This document shows positions 49,601 to 59,640 of a stretch of DNA of 64,000 nucleotides, piece after piece; the first letter of the stretch is position 1, and each line of letters begins with the position of its first letter. The notes under the pieces were generated by a model that was given only the letters and a program-made list of their open reading frames with translations, ran no database searches and was not told the DNA's origin. The stretch lies in NCBI GenBank assembly GCA_025642065.1, contig JAODUP010000922.1:298694-362693 (forward strand). Direction: 5' to 3'. The DNA comes from Paralvinella palmiformis (lineage: Eukaryota > Annelida > Polychaeta > Terebellida > Alvinellidae). A program made the translations under genes and the position numbers.

Positions 49601-52600
49601 TGTTTCTTAGTGAGGGGGGAATTATATTTAGTTTAAATTCACAAAATTTCTAGGCTTGAAGACCGATTTTCTGTAGAAATAATTGAAATAATATTGAAGC
49701 GGAACTGACCTATCACTACCTTGGATTAGGCCACTTCCGTACAGTGTTCAGGAGGGTTGGCGTGAAAATAATAATAGTCTATTTTATTTCCATGCGACGG
49801 GTTTCAGCTGTGATCAGCTGATTTGTAAAACAAGTATTCCAAAAAGAAGGCATCAGCAATAAAATATATCAGTCCGTCAAAACAATTATTAATAAAAATG
49901 GACAAATTCTGTTATAATAAAAAATCATAATTATGAAACTTCTATAGCGCCAATATCCTCAATAAGAATCGAGCTCAGTGAGGCAACTAGTACAGGTGTT
50001 AGGCAAACTAATAGTCCGGGTATGATGCAAAGTTCATCAACAATGTTCAGATGGCAAGGAAACTTAGGAAGTATAAGCGAGTTATGGTGTATAACGTGCA
50101 GCCCAAAGGCTGATAAAAAATGAAAAAATGTAGAATGTGGAATCCACTTAGGCTCCCATAAGCTTTGGTATATTTAGATAATCTAAGATTCATTAAGTGC
50201 ATTTCCTGCCCTCAACTTCATACTTCTGAAATTTTACTTGCATATAAAATTTACTTTTCACCAGTTTTTCAAATACCTCCCCTGAACCCTCATATATAAA
50301 GATTTAGATAACTGTATATCACATATTGTAAAGTATACCAATTAGCCCGGTTTACTGTAAACCTCAGCTATTACCAAGCCATTAGTGTTCAGTGAACCAT
50401 TGATAGATGGGCTTCACACAGTTCCCAGAAACATACGCAGTGTGATACAGCAAGCGGCAGGCATCATATTATTTAGAAGTAACTAATCAATTTGACATTG
50501 ATTGAAAAACAACGACTTGAAAAGATAGTGTCAGATTGCTAGGAATAATTAATAAATGACAAAATGGGTGACATGAAATCCAAACGAGATAGGGTTAGAC
50601 TTATATAAGTGGGCATGCACCAATATGAAAAGATAATACTAAGTTAATTAGAAACAAATTATCTTTAGGGTTATCAATTAAGTACTGATACGATCAGATA
50701 ACTTCAGATATGCCCATGCCGAGATTTGAACATGGATGGAAGTGATCTGTGGTCCAACACACTACCGCTAGACCACGGAGGTGCCATGTACATAGGTTCT
50801 GCGAAGTGGACATAAAAAACAGGGGGTAATCTTTTGGGATAATTAATATTTTTGTCATTGCTAGAATCAACAATGAAATATGACAAACTATTGGATTGGA
50901 ACTGAAAATTTACAGGTAGTTATGAAGTAAAGATAAATAAAATTTCTGTAGGGTAAGAAGTTCGGATAATGCATTTATCAACTTTGATATAATGGGTTTA
51001 TTTACCTGCTATGAGCACCAAAATCTATATGTGATGACTGTATTGGATTTGCTGAACTACATTGACCCGTGCTTCTTAACAACTGGGATTATTTTTTAAT
51101 TTTCTCCCGACCCGACAGATAAAGCTGTCTTCAGTGAGCATGCATGAGAAATAATAAAGGGAATTGCAGTATGTACGATAAAAACTGCAGCAATATATTT
51201 TGTACACTAAACATTGTACAATAAACTTTACGCCCAATGTGATGACATCTGTTGTATTTTATACTCAGATCAAGACACTTACTTTGCTGTATTATCCCTC
51301 ACTACTACCATCTTCACGTAATTAGCAGCTGAAGCATCTCTTAACAACTGGACAGCACTGTGTAAAGTATAATGAGTCAATATCAATATTAAACTAAACA
51401 CACTAATAAGTAATCAATTCGGATTACATCTACATTTGCTAAATGATTTACTTAGTTATAATCTAAAAAATAAATGGACACTGAACGAGTACAGTTTGTA
51501 ACAAAAAATTATTTATACTTGGTCTTCTATTTTTCCAAATGATGGTTATAAGATCCAAACCACAGACTAAACTTAGCACATGCACTATACTCAACAAGAA
51601 AAATTATATATGTGTCGCCATTTTGAAAGAGGAATTCACAATCCCACCCAAAACATATTACGCTCCTGTGCTAAATCAGGGGTTATGGAATAGACTAATT
51701 AACTATGTACGGAGCTCTATGAAAAATAAGCATGCCATATATGTAGGGACTGTATTCAAGCAAAAAGGAAGCGAGTTTTTCCAAACAAAAATAGCACAAT
51801 ATGTACCAAGTATAACAACGGTTAGAACAGGTATCATTATAACAGCAGCAACTAGCGAATCAAGTCAGATACGATGGATTCTTTATATGGTAATGAACGT
51901 GGCTGTCAAAAACCCTAAGATGTAAACCAAGATTGGCCAAGAGGCAATCATCTATCTCTAGAACCATTCATCCTTTAACTGACTTACTCGTCGTTGGTGA
52001 TGCTGTCAAGGTTCTCTCCATTCACGGATAGTAACTGATCACCTTCCTGAAGTAAACCTGGAATAGCAGCAATATTTAAGTATACAAGCTTTACGCAAAA
52101 TAACATGCTGTTCAAAAATGGTTGCAATTCAAATGACTCACCAAAGTTTCAGGAATTAAAACAGTACCCTAACTTTGAAACATTTCCGGGCTAAATGCTG
52201 TCTTAATATTATAATTATACTTATATTGAACAGAGTCATAATAGAGCTTGTGATCACTAATGGGTAAACAATCTAGGGTGAGCAAATCGTTGACAAAAGT
52301 ATAACAGGTAGATATATAAAATTCTAACACCCATGTTTCGGCCTATTTAGCCTACCATGTGCACAAAAGTGTTTGTAAAAACACCAAACATCATCTAACA
52401 CCCATGTTAATGATTTATGGAAGCGTTGGTGAATACAGCTTCTCACAGCTATTCAACATGAAATCGTTGTGCTCGCTCTGCACAAAATTTTAACACACAC
52501 ACAATCCACTGAGTAATGGTGCAACTAAGTTTCTTGACATAAGTTCAAATCAAATTTTTAGACATAACGTACGAATAATGGAGTAGCTTAAAATATTCAA

Positions 52601-53199
52601 AGCCAAGGCATTATGGTATAAAATAGATTTGACTAAAAGCAAATCTAGGAAACTTGAGCCATGTTATTTAAAGCCAGGTTAAAATAAGCTTCTGATTTCC
52701 TATGTTTATGAGATCTTTACCAGGGAGTAACCCTTTGGGTATATGTCCCAGACCTGAGTGACTTGTGTCGAAATGTAAATGTTGCTGTTTTACGTCCACT
52801 TCTGTGCTCAAGATAAGCTAAATGGACTGAGTGACCTCCAAAGGTAATGAGTCGAAGAGAAAGATGAAACACCCTTCTGACATAGCCCATCCAGGGTTTG
52901 AACCCAGGTGCTATAGATATGTGGCTAACAGTGCTATGAGTTTGGCTGTACGTCCCAGGTGTGACTTGTGTCGAGGTTAAACAAACCACTCACTCACTCG
53001 CCCCTCAAAGGTAACAGATACCAGTACAGATGCACACAACTAATATTTGGCATAATTAACAGTGTTACTTTCTTGTATTAGACATGCCCATTGCTACATG
53101 CTTATGACAATTGGTTGTTGAAAAAGTTATTTCAACATGAAATTAAGTTTCGAATAACAAAGGTTTTACAATTTAGAAATTACTAAAATATCATTTTAA

Positions 53200-53268
<69 letters not shown>

Positions 53269-54234
53269 TAAAAAACTTACCTTCACTCAGCTTGATATAA
53301 TATAATGTAGCTAAAAGATAACTGATTTAACAAAGCAGATTTTACACATATTCTTGTGACTGTATCATTAATGAAATACTTACCATTTTCAGCTGCTAAG
53401 CCACCAGGTAATACCCTTCTTATGAAAATGCCATAATCTTGGTCTCCTTCCTCTTCACCAAGTCCTCCAATAATTTTTATTCCTGTCAGATCATAAATAC
53501 ATTAAATACAATTCAGGCTCAGTGACTACTGCATTAGAACTCATGGCGTGAACTGAAAATTATCCATAAAAAAAGTATAGCATTTGATTGAAATAGGAGT
53601 CAGATTACTGTTTCTATGGTTTGAGTACTTTGAAATCAGACACAGCTAGAGGTTAAAAGAAATGGGGCACTGTTAGCTCCCAGAACTGATACAGTGCACA
53701 CACCAGAATAAGTTGAATTATCTCATAAGTCACAGGTGTTTAGACAGGTTGTACTACAAACTGTTACTAGTTAATTTTCACAAATTCAAAACTACCTGTA
53801 TCATTATTCAAATAACACATCATTATAGTTAACACTAGGAACAATCATGGATAAGAAACCTAGTATTTAAGTATTAACTGAAGTAAAATATTCACATACC
53901 CAAACCCTTAGAGCAGTCATCAAAGACCACCGTAAATGGTTCATCACCTTCCTTGTTAGTTGTGCTAAAACATAAAATGCACTTATCTGAACTGTTTATT
54001 CTATGTTAACATGGTAAGTAGCTTTGAACACCAAGAAAAGTGGTTCCATTCCACAGATTAAAAATAATAATTACAGCACAACACATACACATATATATGT
54101 TTTAGAATGCATGGACAGAGAATACAATATTTAAGATCTATATTTTTTAAACATTCTCCTACTCACCTAACTAAATTTCTAGGTTCTGTTCCTTTATTGT
54201 CTGGTACGAATGAATTAAGTGGACTGGTTGTCAT
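39048..54234 (-). CDS. STXBP4: Syntaxin-binding protein 4 (Synip)-like, complete, 19 coding exons
   Basis: Exons (minus strand, 5' to 3'): 54234-54167, 53964-53900, 53482-53384, 52057-51988, 51357-51283, 48745-48663, 48557-48478, 48237-48030, 47553-47204, 46753-46657, 46540-46413, 44707-44636, 44482-44438, 44286-44125, 43897-43784, 43433-43390, 40614-40487, 39696-39639, 39228-39048. All are GT-AG with matching phases, totalling 2127 bp or 708 residues. Domain order is PDZ (residues about 30-125), Ser/Pro-rich linker, an EF-hand-like helical segment (KLEMALKYLGIDPKPEQYAL, then DFVEAARDIFKFQLDE), coiled coil (about 442-572) and WW (about 631-661). This is the order of vertebrate STXBP4. Mammalian STXBP4 binds syntaxin-4 and regulates insulin-stimulated GLUT4 vesicle fusion; the role here is inferred. 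The start follows an in-frame TAA; an upstream non-coding exon is likely. It is longer than the human protein, mainly in the linker. Confidence 0.92.
40855..41034 (-). mobile_element. tRNA-derived SINE
   Basis: Minus copy with 3' end gatgttttacggccactttt at the left and head ccatggaggcgccc at the right. A possible 6-bp direct repeat (tatgag) flanks it. Confidence 0.87.
41302..42457 (-). pseudogene. hAT transposon relic with GTF2IRD2/SCAND3-like transposase
   Basis: The minus strand reads LNIKLQDKIQLINKLFEHVC, then GQLKHCNYAHFPTL (42315 down), then after a frameshift EQFKTSFADLHANN and LVYLQCNTNFKN, and finally the dimerisation region LCEQLFTKVIFAKSK, SKLTDAHL, GTLRLASTHLQSDIQRL. This matches the C-terminal half of hAT transposases of the Charlie-like group. 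At least four stops or shifts break it. The plus-strand sequence CAGGGGTCGGCAACCCTTTT at 41302 is a typical hAT terminus. The opposite terminus was not found, so the element is truncated. It sits in the STXBP4 intron between exons 17 and 16. Confidence 0.8.
43390..44707 (-). CDS. STXBP4: STXBP4 exons 12-16 (coiled coil)
   Basis: Heptad-rich sequence: KDDTYYDNLRRENDCLRNEV; KLLRDKEDELIRIRQ; NKVHLVEQAQKAARNMEQ then DYEEVIRLLEAENRQLRQQ; KKIAVLGCQLRKLEVTKKTY then EVATDKLLHFVE. The last two are highly similar to vertebrate STXBP4, which fixes the identification. Exon 16 (43390-43433) is only 44 bp. Confidence 0.92.
43509..43693 (+). mobile_element. tRNA-derived SINE
   Basis: Starts gatgccgctgtggtctaatt, ends gtggccacaaaacatcaatc. 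The 7-bp repeat tacttat lies on both sides. Confidence 0.87.
44914..45020 (-). mobile_element. Degenerate SINE fragment
   Basis: Retains atttgtgtaaatggtaggca, acacacccttcagatataac and atgctatcgtggagtcgc in family order, with large deletions. Confidence 0.5.
45225..45300 (-). mobile_element. 5'-truncated SINE
   Basis: Tail gatgatgatgattgatgttt followed by the 3' half of the family up to cgacctccaaaggtaatg. Confidence 0.75.
45484..45754 (-). mobile_element. Composite repeat with tRNA-like head (family B), copy 2
   Basis: Paralogue of 8400-8738. It has a single copy of the gcagctcatggagcctcgaa segment where copy 1 has a 25-bp palindrome. Confidence 0.7.
46413..48745 (-). CDS. STXBP4: STXBP4 exons 6-11 (linker and helical segment)
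   Basis: Exons 6-9 encode a Ser/Gly/Pro-rich, probably disordered linker (YEELLLAYSYSSTNSSCDR, SGSEHGSVGGTDGTS, SGTSSSPHGTTGPFPGT). Exon 9 ends in LVRLKVSKLEM, continuing as ALKYLGIDPKPEQYALLRNR in exon 10 and DFVEAARDIFKFQLDEKK in exon 11, which parallel the vertebrate STXBP4 segment before its coiled coil. The exon 7 donor is a weaker agg|GTTGGT, chosen because it keeps phase. Confidence 0.85.
46825..47107. mobile_element. Possible hAT-like repeat with internal short repeats
   Basis: Left end CAGGGTTCATACACATTTTG. The body has several copies of attccaggactttccag-like units in both arms. The right end (gacctgcgtaaacc) is only a weak inverted match, so the boundary is uncertain. Confidence 0.4.
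50699..50787 (-). mobile_element. SINE fragment (head half)
   Basis: Retains acttcagatatgcccatgcc, gagatttgaacatgg and ctagaccacggaggtgcc; the 3' half is missing. Confidence 0.75.
51283..54234 (-). CDS. STXBP4: STXBP4 exons 1-5 (N-terminus and PDZ domain)
   Basis: Exon 1 (54167-54234) gives MTTSPLNSFVPDNKGTEPRN. The PDZ begins in exon 2 (FTVVFDDC), the carboxylate-binding loop is KGLGIKI across the exon 2/3 junction, then IIGGL...YGIFIRRVLPGGLAAENG (exon 3), GLLQEGDQLLSVNGENLDSI (exon 4), and the alpha-B helix DAVQLLRDASAANYVKMVVV (exon 5). The loop and helix fit a class-type PDZ ligand groove. Confidence 0.9.
51539..51925 (+). pseudogene. Unidentified 128-codon ORF in an STXBP4 intron, antisense to the gene
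   Basis: ATG to TAA, composition like a real protein rather than a repeat. The segment LNQGLWNRLINYVRSSMKN followed by IYVGTVFKQKGSEFF and VPSITTVRTGIII loosely recalls the part of DNA/RNA non-specific endonucleases that follows the catalytic motif (NxGxW...E..VR....hVxTG.vf). No DRGH-type catalytic motif is present in this frame, so it would be a fragment. It could equally be a mobile-element remnant or chance. Confidence 0.3.
52338..52395 (+). mobile_element. SINE 3' fragment
   Basis: Only ttcggcctatttagcctacc, atgtgcacaaaagtg and a short tail remain. Confidence 0.65.
52775..52945 (-). mobile_element. tRNA-derived SINE
   Basis: Minus copy with the 'tgctatagat' subfamily variant and box B-like gggtttgaacccagg. 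The head is degraded at the right end. Confidence 0.8.
53206..53265. repeat. (TA)n microsatellite
   Basis: Two TA runs joined by attataat, self-complementary throughout. It lies in the STXBP4 intron between exons 4 and 3. Confidence 0.9.
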
Positions 54235-56279
54235 GACAAATGATGCTGTAGCATATGGATAAACATCTGTGTCGGCACCTAACCTTTAAATAAAAATATT
54301 CTACTACAAATCAGAGTTGACAATTGAAGCTTCAATGAAGTAGTTCATGTGCATAAACATTGTCTAATATATTAAATATTGTGTTTTTTAAATAAATCTG
54401 TACAGTATATTTATGCTTAGGACTCTATAACTTATAAGATAGTGGTTATCATAGAACTTTAAAAGCTAATTATAAGTAAAAAGATTGCTATTCCTGAATA
54501 CTCCTCAGGAACTAGACAAAGATTAAATTATAGACAAGATATGTGTGAATATCTTCTCTGCTATGTGGTTTATAGAGCTTGTAAGCATCCAAAGCTTATC
54601 TGACAGAGAAATACAATTTTCAAGGCCTCAAAATAAGGCAAATTCCACCTAAAATGTCTTATTTCAGAAAAGAGCATATTCTGTATTAATTTACAGATTT
54701 TACACTTAAAAGCTACCAAAAATATTCCTTTAAATGTAACATACCTTACATGTTATTATACCAAAATAAACAAAGCAACTCTGGTATAGGTAGTTTATTT
54801 CTCATGAATTAAGAGTTAGGCTTAGCGCTAGTTTTATGGCAAGGATAATCCGTTCTCTTTAAATGAATGGCCAAAATAAATAGTTATAGTACCACCAAGG
54901 GAGATGTAGAGGTACGATTAGCAAGGGCAAGGAGCTCTCAGCTCTTTTTTCTGTATAATAATTACAAACCAGTGAAGACAAGAAAGTCAAAATAAATAAG
55001 ACTAAAATGTAATGTAGATACCAAAACAATAAATTATCACAAAAAAACAATTAAAATGCTCGATTATCAAGTCCTTAAACAAACACAAAATAACAACAAT
55101 TTAGAGATCGGTGTATAATCACTATAAATCTGAACTAATACATTTTGATCATTAGCAGTATAGTCAAGAACCACGTAAGATGTAATCTGAAGCCCAACAG
55201 CTCATTATGGGAACAACGGAGATACGTTATGTCGGAGAAAATGAAATCGTAAAAACAATCATCTCCACCAAATGTCACCTTTTAGTTACTCAAGAAACAT
55301 TTCCTTGACCTTACGTATCATGTACATTAACTGCATGCAATAGTTTACACAACTAATTATGACAAATCAGTTGGTGGCATATAAAACAAAAGTATGCTGG
55401 CTTATAATATTCAATGTGCTTTGACTTATAATGCTTAGATTGTGACAGGTGACTCTAGGTCTTGGTTAATGTCTATTATTAGGATTAGCAGCAACAAAAC
55501 GAATGCTTACAAGGGATCGAAATAAGTGCTAGCCCTTTAGCCCTGGGCTAACAGAAACACTTGTGGGCTAGTAGAATGTGTATTATTAATATTAGCCTGC
55601 AGGGCTAATACACATATTTGGGGGGCTATCTTCAGAGAATGTCGCGATTAATTGAAGAAGTTTCTGTATGGAAATTTACTGACAAGAAGCTGGTGTCATT
55701 TATGGTTGTGGTTGATTTTCTTCACAACCTGTTTCATATTTCAGCCAATGATGAAATATCTTATGGAGCAACTAGGGGCCCACTATTTAAATGTCCAGCC
55801 TTTATCAAAATGTTTAAGCTTGTGCATCGCATCTTGTCATACACTTATTACCATAATTGATTGAGACTGCTGCATTGTTATTTTACCTGTCAGGATTTTG
55901 TGACATTTTAGAACTGAAATAGGACTGGTGAGGCGCTTGCTCCACATACTCGCTAACTTTCAGGCTAGTGAAACTTCATAAGGGGTCAAGGATTAATACT
56001 TAATAGATTTCAGTCCATTAGCCCTATCTCAAATGATCCAGATCACAATTAATCTGTTTAATGCACAGGGATTCAGAAAGCACAGGAATCCAGTAAAGTA
56101 CGACAATTTTATCCTACAAAAGCTGTAGGTCTAAATCGGCTGTGATACGAAAACAGCCACACTATGACCAATACCGCCGCCTCCATAAACTATTACAGGC
56201 AGATTTAATTTTTGGTTGATCTAAGACGTGTCATTACTATTGAAATGTGTGAGTGTGTGTAACTGAACAGAGCAGCAAA

Positions 56280-56720
56280 TGAGGCCATGCAAAGAATGAC
56301 CATAGAAGCCACATCAAAGGAAAACGATTACAGCAAACAATGTGTTAATTACTTCCAAAGCTGGCACATGGGAACTACTAATAAACTACTTCAAACAGCA
56401 TTATGGAAATGAACGCACAGCAGCAGACAACTTGAAGCAGCCATTGTTACCTATCATCACACAGTGGGTGAAAACAGCATGGGATTAAATGAACTCTGAG
56501 GAAGAAGGCCAGATGTATGATGACATGAAGACACATGAACAGATAACACAGATGTTCAATGAAGATAGTGATGATGACGAATTTTGGGGTTTTAAATAAA
56601 AAAATTAGATTTTAGTGTGGCTTATACACAGGTTCGACTGTATGGGGGTTTGTTGGTCCAGCTTATAAATGAGTGCGGCCTAGACACAAGTATATACGGT
56701 AGGTATGTGTTTATGTATAT
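56280..56720 (+). pseudogene. Relic of a DDE (pogo/Tigger-like?) transposase 3' end
   Basis: The plus strand reads QWVKTAWD, stop, MNSEEEGQMYDD and, just before a stop, NEDSDDDEFWGF. An 'I..WV..AWd' block followed by an acidic D/E-rich tail ending in F-GF resembles the C-terminus of DDE transposases of the Tc1/pogo type. Downstream, gtgcggcctagacacaagta then tatacggta looks like a terminal sequence. The superfamily assignment is tentative. Confidence 0.45.
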
Positions 56721-57499
56721 CTATGTGCAGGCTGTTCATTTAGTTTTAGAGTAGGAGACTGAACTAGACTAGTAGGAGAACATATTTAGCGAGGCCTCGG
56801 GCCGAGTTTAAACCAAGGAGGTGTTATTTCGCTAGACCCAGAGTAGCCGGCGCTGTAATGGAAGTAGCCAGGAAAATTTGCTGACTTATAATGACATGCT
56901 TGTCTGTGTATACATGTGTGTGTCTACAAAATGTTTCCATTTTCTAGCCATGTTTTGCTTATTCTATTGTTTTATTAAGTTATGGGCAGGTAGGCTCAGG
57001 TAGGAAGACAGCCATTATGGCTATGCCTGTTACTCAATTTCCTCTATTAATATTATACTACGTCGTGTATTATATGTGAATCGGAAATTGTGAATAAATT
57101 GTCTTGTCTTGGATGAGCAATTATTTTCTGAATCTGAAAATATATACTTTGGTATATGTACGATGAATGCTAATATCAATAAAATGTTACTTATGTTTAA
57201 AAAAGTGTCTTTTTTGGTAAATCTGAGCTAATATGTGCCAATTTGTCACTGATTGGTTAAATAAGGATCAATAAAAACGTGTTTCCAGCATACCAGTAAT
57301 ACAAATTATTTTAATTTTAAGACCCTTATTATCTCTTCGGTGCAGCTGGAAATGAAAATGGTTAGATCAATAAACAGTGCACATAAATACCACTAGTTGA
57401 GATTAATATTGTCCTGCTTTGATGAATAATGCTAATTGGTTCATTATGAATACACAAGATAAGATAGTAGTAGTTTAATGACATGATATATTTACATGA

Positions 57500-57740
57500 T
57501 GAGATTTCATTATACATAGAAGTTAATTGCATATCAAGTCCTAAATAAAGATAATATCTTTTTGATGTATTCTGCTAGATTGCTGAGTTCTTTCCTGTCC
57601 TCAGTGTCAAACAGTTCGTTTAGTGATTGTGCGTGCATGTTATATGCAGTTCTTCGATGGTGCGATCTCGGACATTCTATCAGTACATGTTCTTCAGTTT
57701 GGATACCAGTTCCACAAATACACAACCTCTCCTGTACTGG
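57500..57740 (-). pseudogene. Fragment of a non-LTR retrotransposon C-terminal zinc knuckle
   Basis: Minus strand reads ERLCICGTGIQTEEHVLIEC then PRSHHRRTAYNM. The C-x-C-G...E..H.L..C spacing is typical of the C-terminal end of many non-LTR reverse transcriptases. Only about 65 codons remain open. Confidence 0.6.
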
Positions 57741-57984
57741 CGTTCATGACCAACGCCCTGTTTATATGACTCATGGACTGGAACAACAAGTTCTTAAATC
57801 AGCTGGTAAATATTATAAAAACAAATATGTGGGTCTTTGTTGGAACGTCCCAGTGTTGGGAAGTAAGTTATAATTCACTTATACCTAGCTATATAAATTA
57901 TAAGTAACTAATTGTTATCAGTTATTTTCATATTTCTCCAAAAGGAAAAACCCCACGAAGAGTAATGTAATCTGTACAATAATA

Positions 57985-58425
57985 ATGTATATTTAATAAA
58001 GCGCCCTTACTAGCAGGAGCCATTCAAAGGTGCTGTACAAATAATATGTAATATAATAATAGCCCAAATAATGTGTCTATAAGAACCCTGTAATCATTTA
58101 AAATATATTAATTATTTATCTGTGAAAGCGACCTTAAATATGTGTGTTTTTAGAAGAGATTTAAAATTTTCAAGAGACGATGCATTTCTAATACTTGCGA
58201 GCAACCTATTCTACAAAGTAGGGGCTGCAACACTAAATGCACAATCACCATATGACTTGAGCTGAGACACTGGCACCTGCAATAGTATCTGACTGGATGA
58301 CCTGAGTTTTCAAGATGACTTTCTAATGGACACCACAGGTATTCTGGCGCCATATCATTAATGGATTTATAAGTTATTAACAAAATCAGGAAATGGATAC
58401 ACTGTCTAAAACTGTAAATGGTTAT
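57985..58425 (-). mobile_element. Dispersed repeat family R, copy 2
   Basis: Contains taataaagcgcccttactag, ggtgctgtacaaataat, acttgagctgagacactg and atctgactggatgacctgag, matching 19839-20345. The minus strand reads LITYKSINDMAPEYL and NSGHPVRYYCR, the tail of a non-LTR protein, then decays. Confidence 0.65.
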
Positions 58426-58474
58426 AGAAACTGAGCTCTTTATGTTTGTATTTTCTTATTAAACTACGTAAGTA

Positions 58475-58732
58475 ATTTTTTAGGACGTTGTTGCATAGCC
58501 GAGTATCGGAAACCTGTTTGCTGCCGCTAAAGGTACGAGCCCTCAATGGACATGCACCAAATGTGCGTTTTTCTTGTGCTCAGACGTGGAGCAGAAAGCC
58601 AAGCATCGAAACCACTGACCTGAAAAGTTTTCTTTCAGGTCTATGGTCGGAACTTTGTATGCTGGTGGTAAAAAGCCGAGGACAGCAAACAGGTTTCCGA
58701 TGCTCGGCTATGCAACCTCGTCGGATTTTTTA
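58475..58732. mobile_element. MITE with 8-bp target duplication
   Basis: The body is 58483-58724 (242 bp). The left arm GGACGTTGTTGCATAGCCGA, continuing gtatcggaaacc, is inverted at the right end (CCGACGAGGTTGCATAGCCG, continuing agcatcggaaacc on the other strand). The direct repeat attttttа-type 8-mer (a, six t, a) is at 58475-58482 and 58725-58732. An 8-bp duplication fits hAT or P superfamilies. Confidence 0.83.
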
Positions 58733-59529
58733 TGAGTGACTATCTAGACCCGTTTTCATGGAATGGGTGACTATTTTAAAAATCTGCAAAAAACTGTTCA
58801 GATTTAGCGATTATCTTTATGATAGCAGCAGAATGAGACCTGAACCAATGTACCTATTGGCTAGTCCTAATTACTAATCTTAGCTAATAGTGTAAGACTA
58901 GTAATAACAGTAGATATCACTAGTGACTAGATCTACTTAGACTACTACATCTACTAGATCCGTCTATTCTAGGCACTTTCATAAACGTCATGACCGAACA
59001 TCACCAAAAAACTAATAGCTGACTGTGACCGCTGCTTGGAAAAGGTGCCAAGAGGGGTACTCCCTTTCTCAGCTGCCTCTTTTTCATTTCTTTAACATAA
59101 TCACATGTTGTCACTTTTGAAAATAAACAACTTTATCGTCTGATTCATTATCTGTTGAAATACAGCCATTTTTCACGATGCTCGTTAACTATCTGCCACC
59201 AAAAATAATGTCACCGACATATTTTTCAGGGTTTTTTCCTTCCAAAGAACAACTTTTTAATAATTTAAAGTTTCGCGCACTAATTCATCCGGAGGCCGCA
59301 AAGATTTAGTGTTGACATTTTTTGTAATAAATTCCTTGTCCACTTATGAGGCGATTTAAAAGTTTTGAAACCATTATTGACGTTAACTTTTGAATTAGTC
59401 TTCCAAGTTTTATCATTATGACAGTCATAATTACGGCAATACTAATAAATAGTAATTAGTGACATAAATTCATGGGATTTATCTGATTAAAATGTGTATA
59501 ACTTTCTTTACATGTTACCTATTCACATA

Positions 59530-59640
59530 AGGATAATTCAAACTGTATATGGTTGTAGAAGCTGGGCTCTTTATGTTCGTATAATTTTCTTTATCAAACT
59601 ACCAAATTAAATTTTTATGAAAGTGCCTATCTAGTCTACA
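59530..59640. repeat. Second copy of the repeat that the 58.5-kb MITE entered
   Basis: ctctttatgttcgtataatt, tcaaactacc, aattttta(tga) and gtgcctatctag align with the sequences on both sides of the MITE at 58430-58760, without the insertion. Confidence 0.65.

Larger units (their letters stand above)
39229..54166 (-). other. Introns of the STXBP4 gene
   Basis: The introns carry a (CA)n(GA)n tract beside exon 17, SINEs (40855-41034, 43509-43693, about 50699-50787, 52338-52395, 52775-52945) and SINE scraps at about 44914-45020 and 45225-45300. They also carry a hAT relic (41302-42457), repeat B copy 2 (45484-45754), a possible hAT-like fragment (46825-47107), a (TA)n palindrome (53206-53265) and a plus-strand ORF (51539-51925). 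Confidence 0.6.

Noticed and set aside
55618..55864. Two overlapping 70-80 codon ORFs
   Set aside because: Near a possible decayed transposon terminus (gggatcgaaataagtgctag), but no inverted partner or protein motif could be confirmed.
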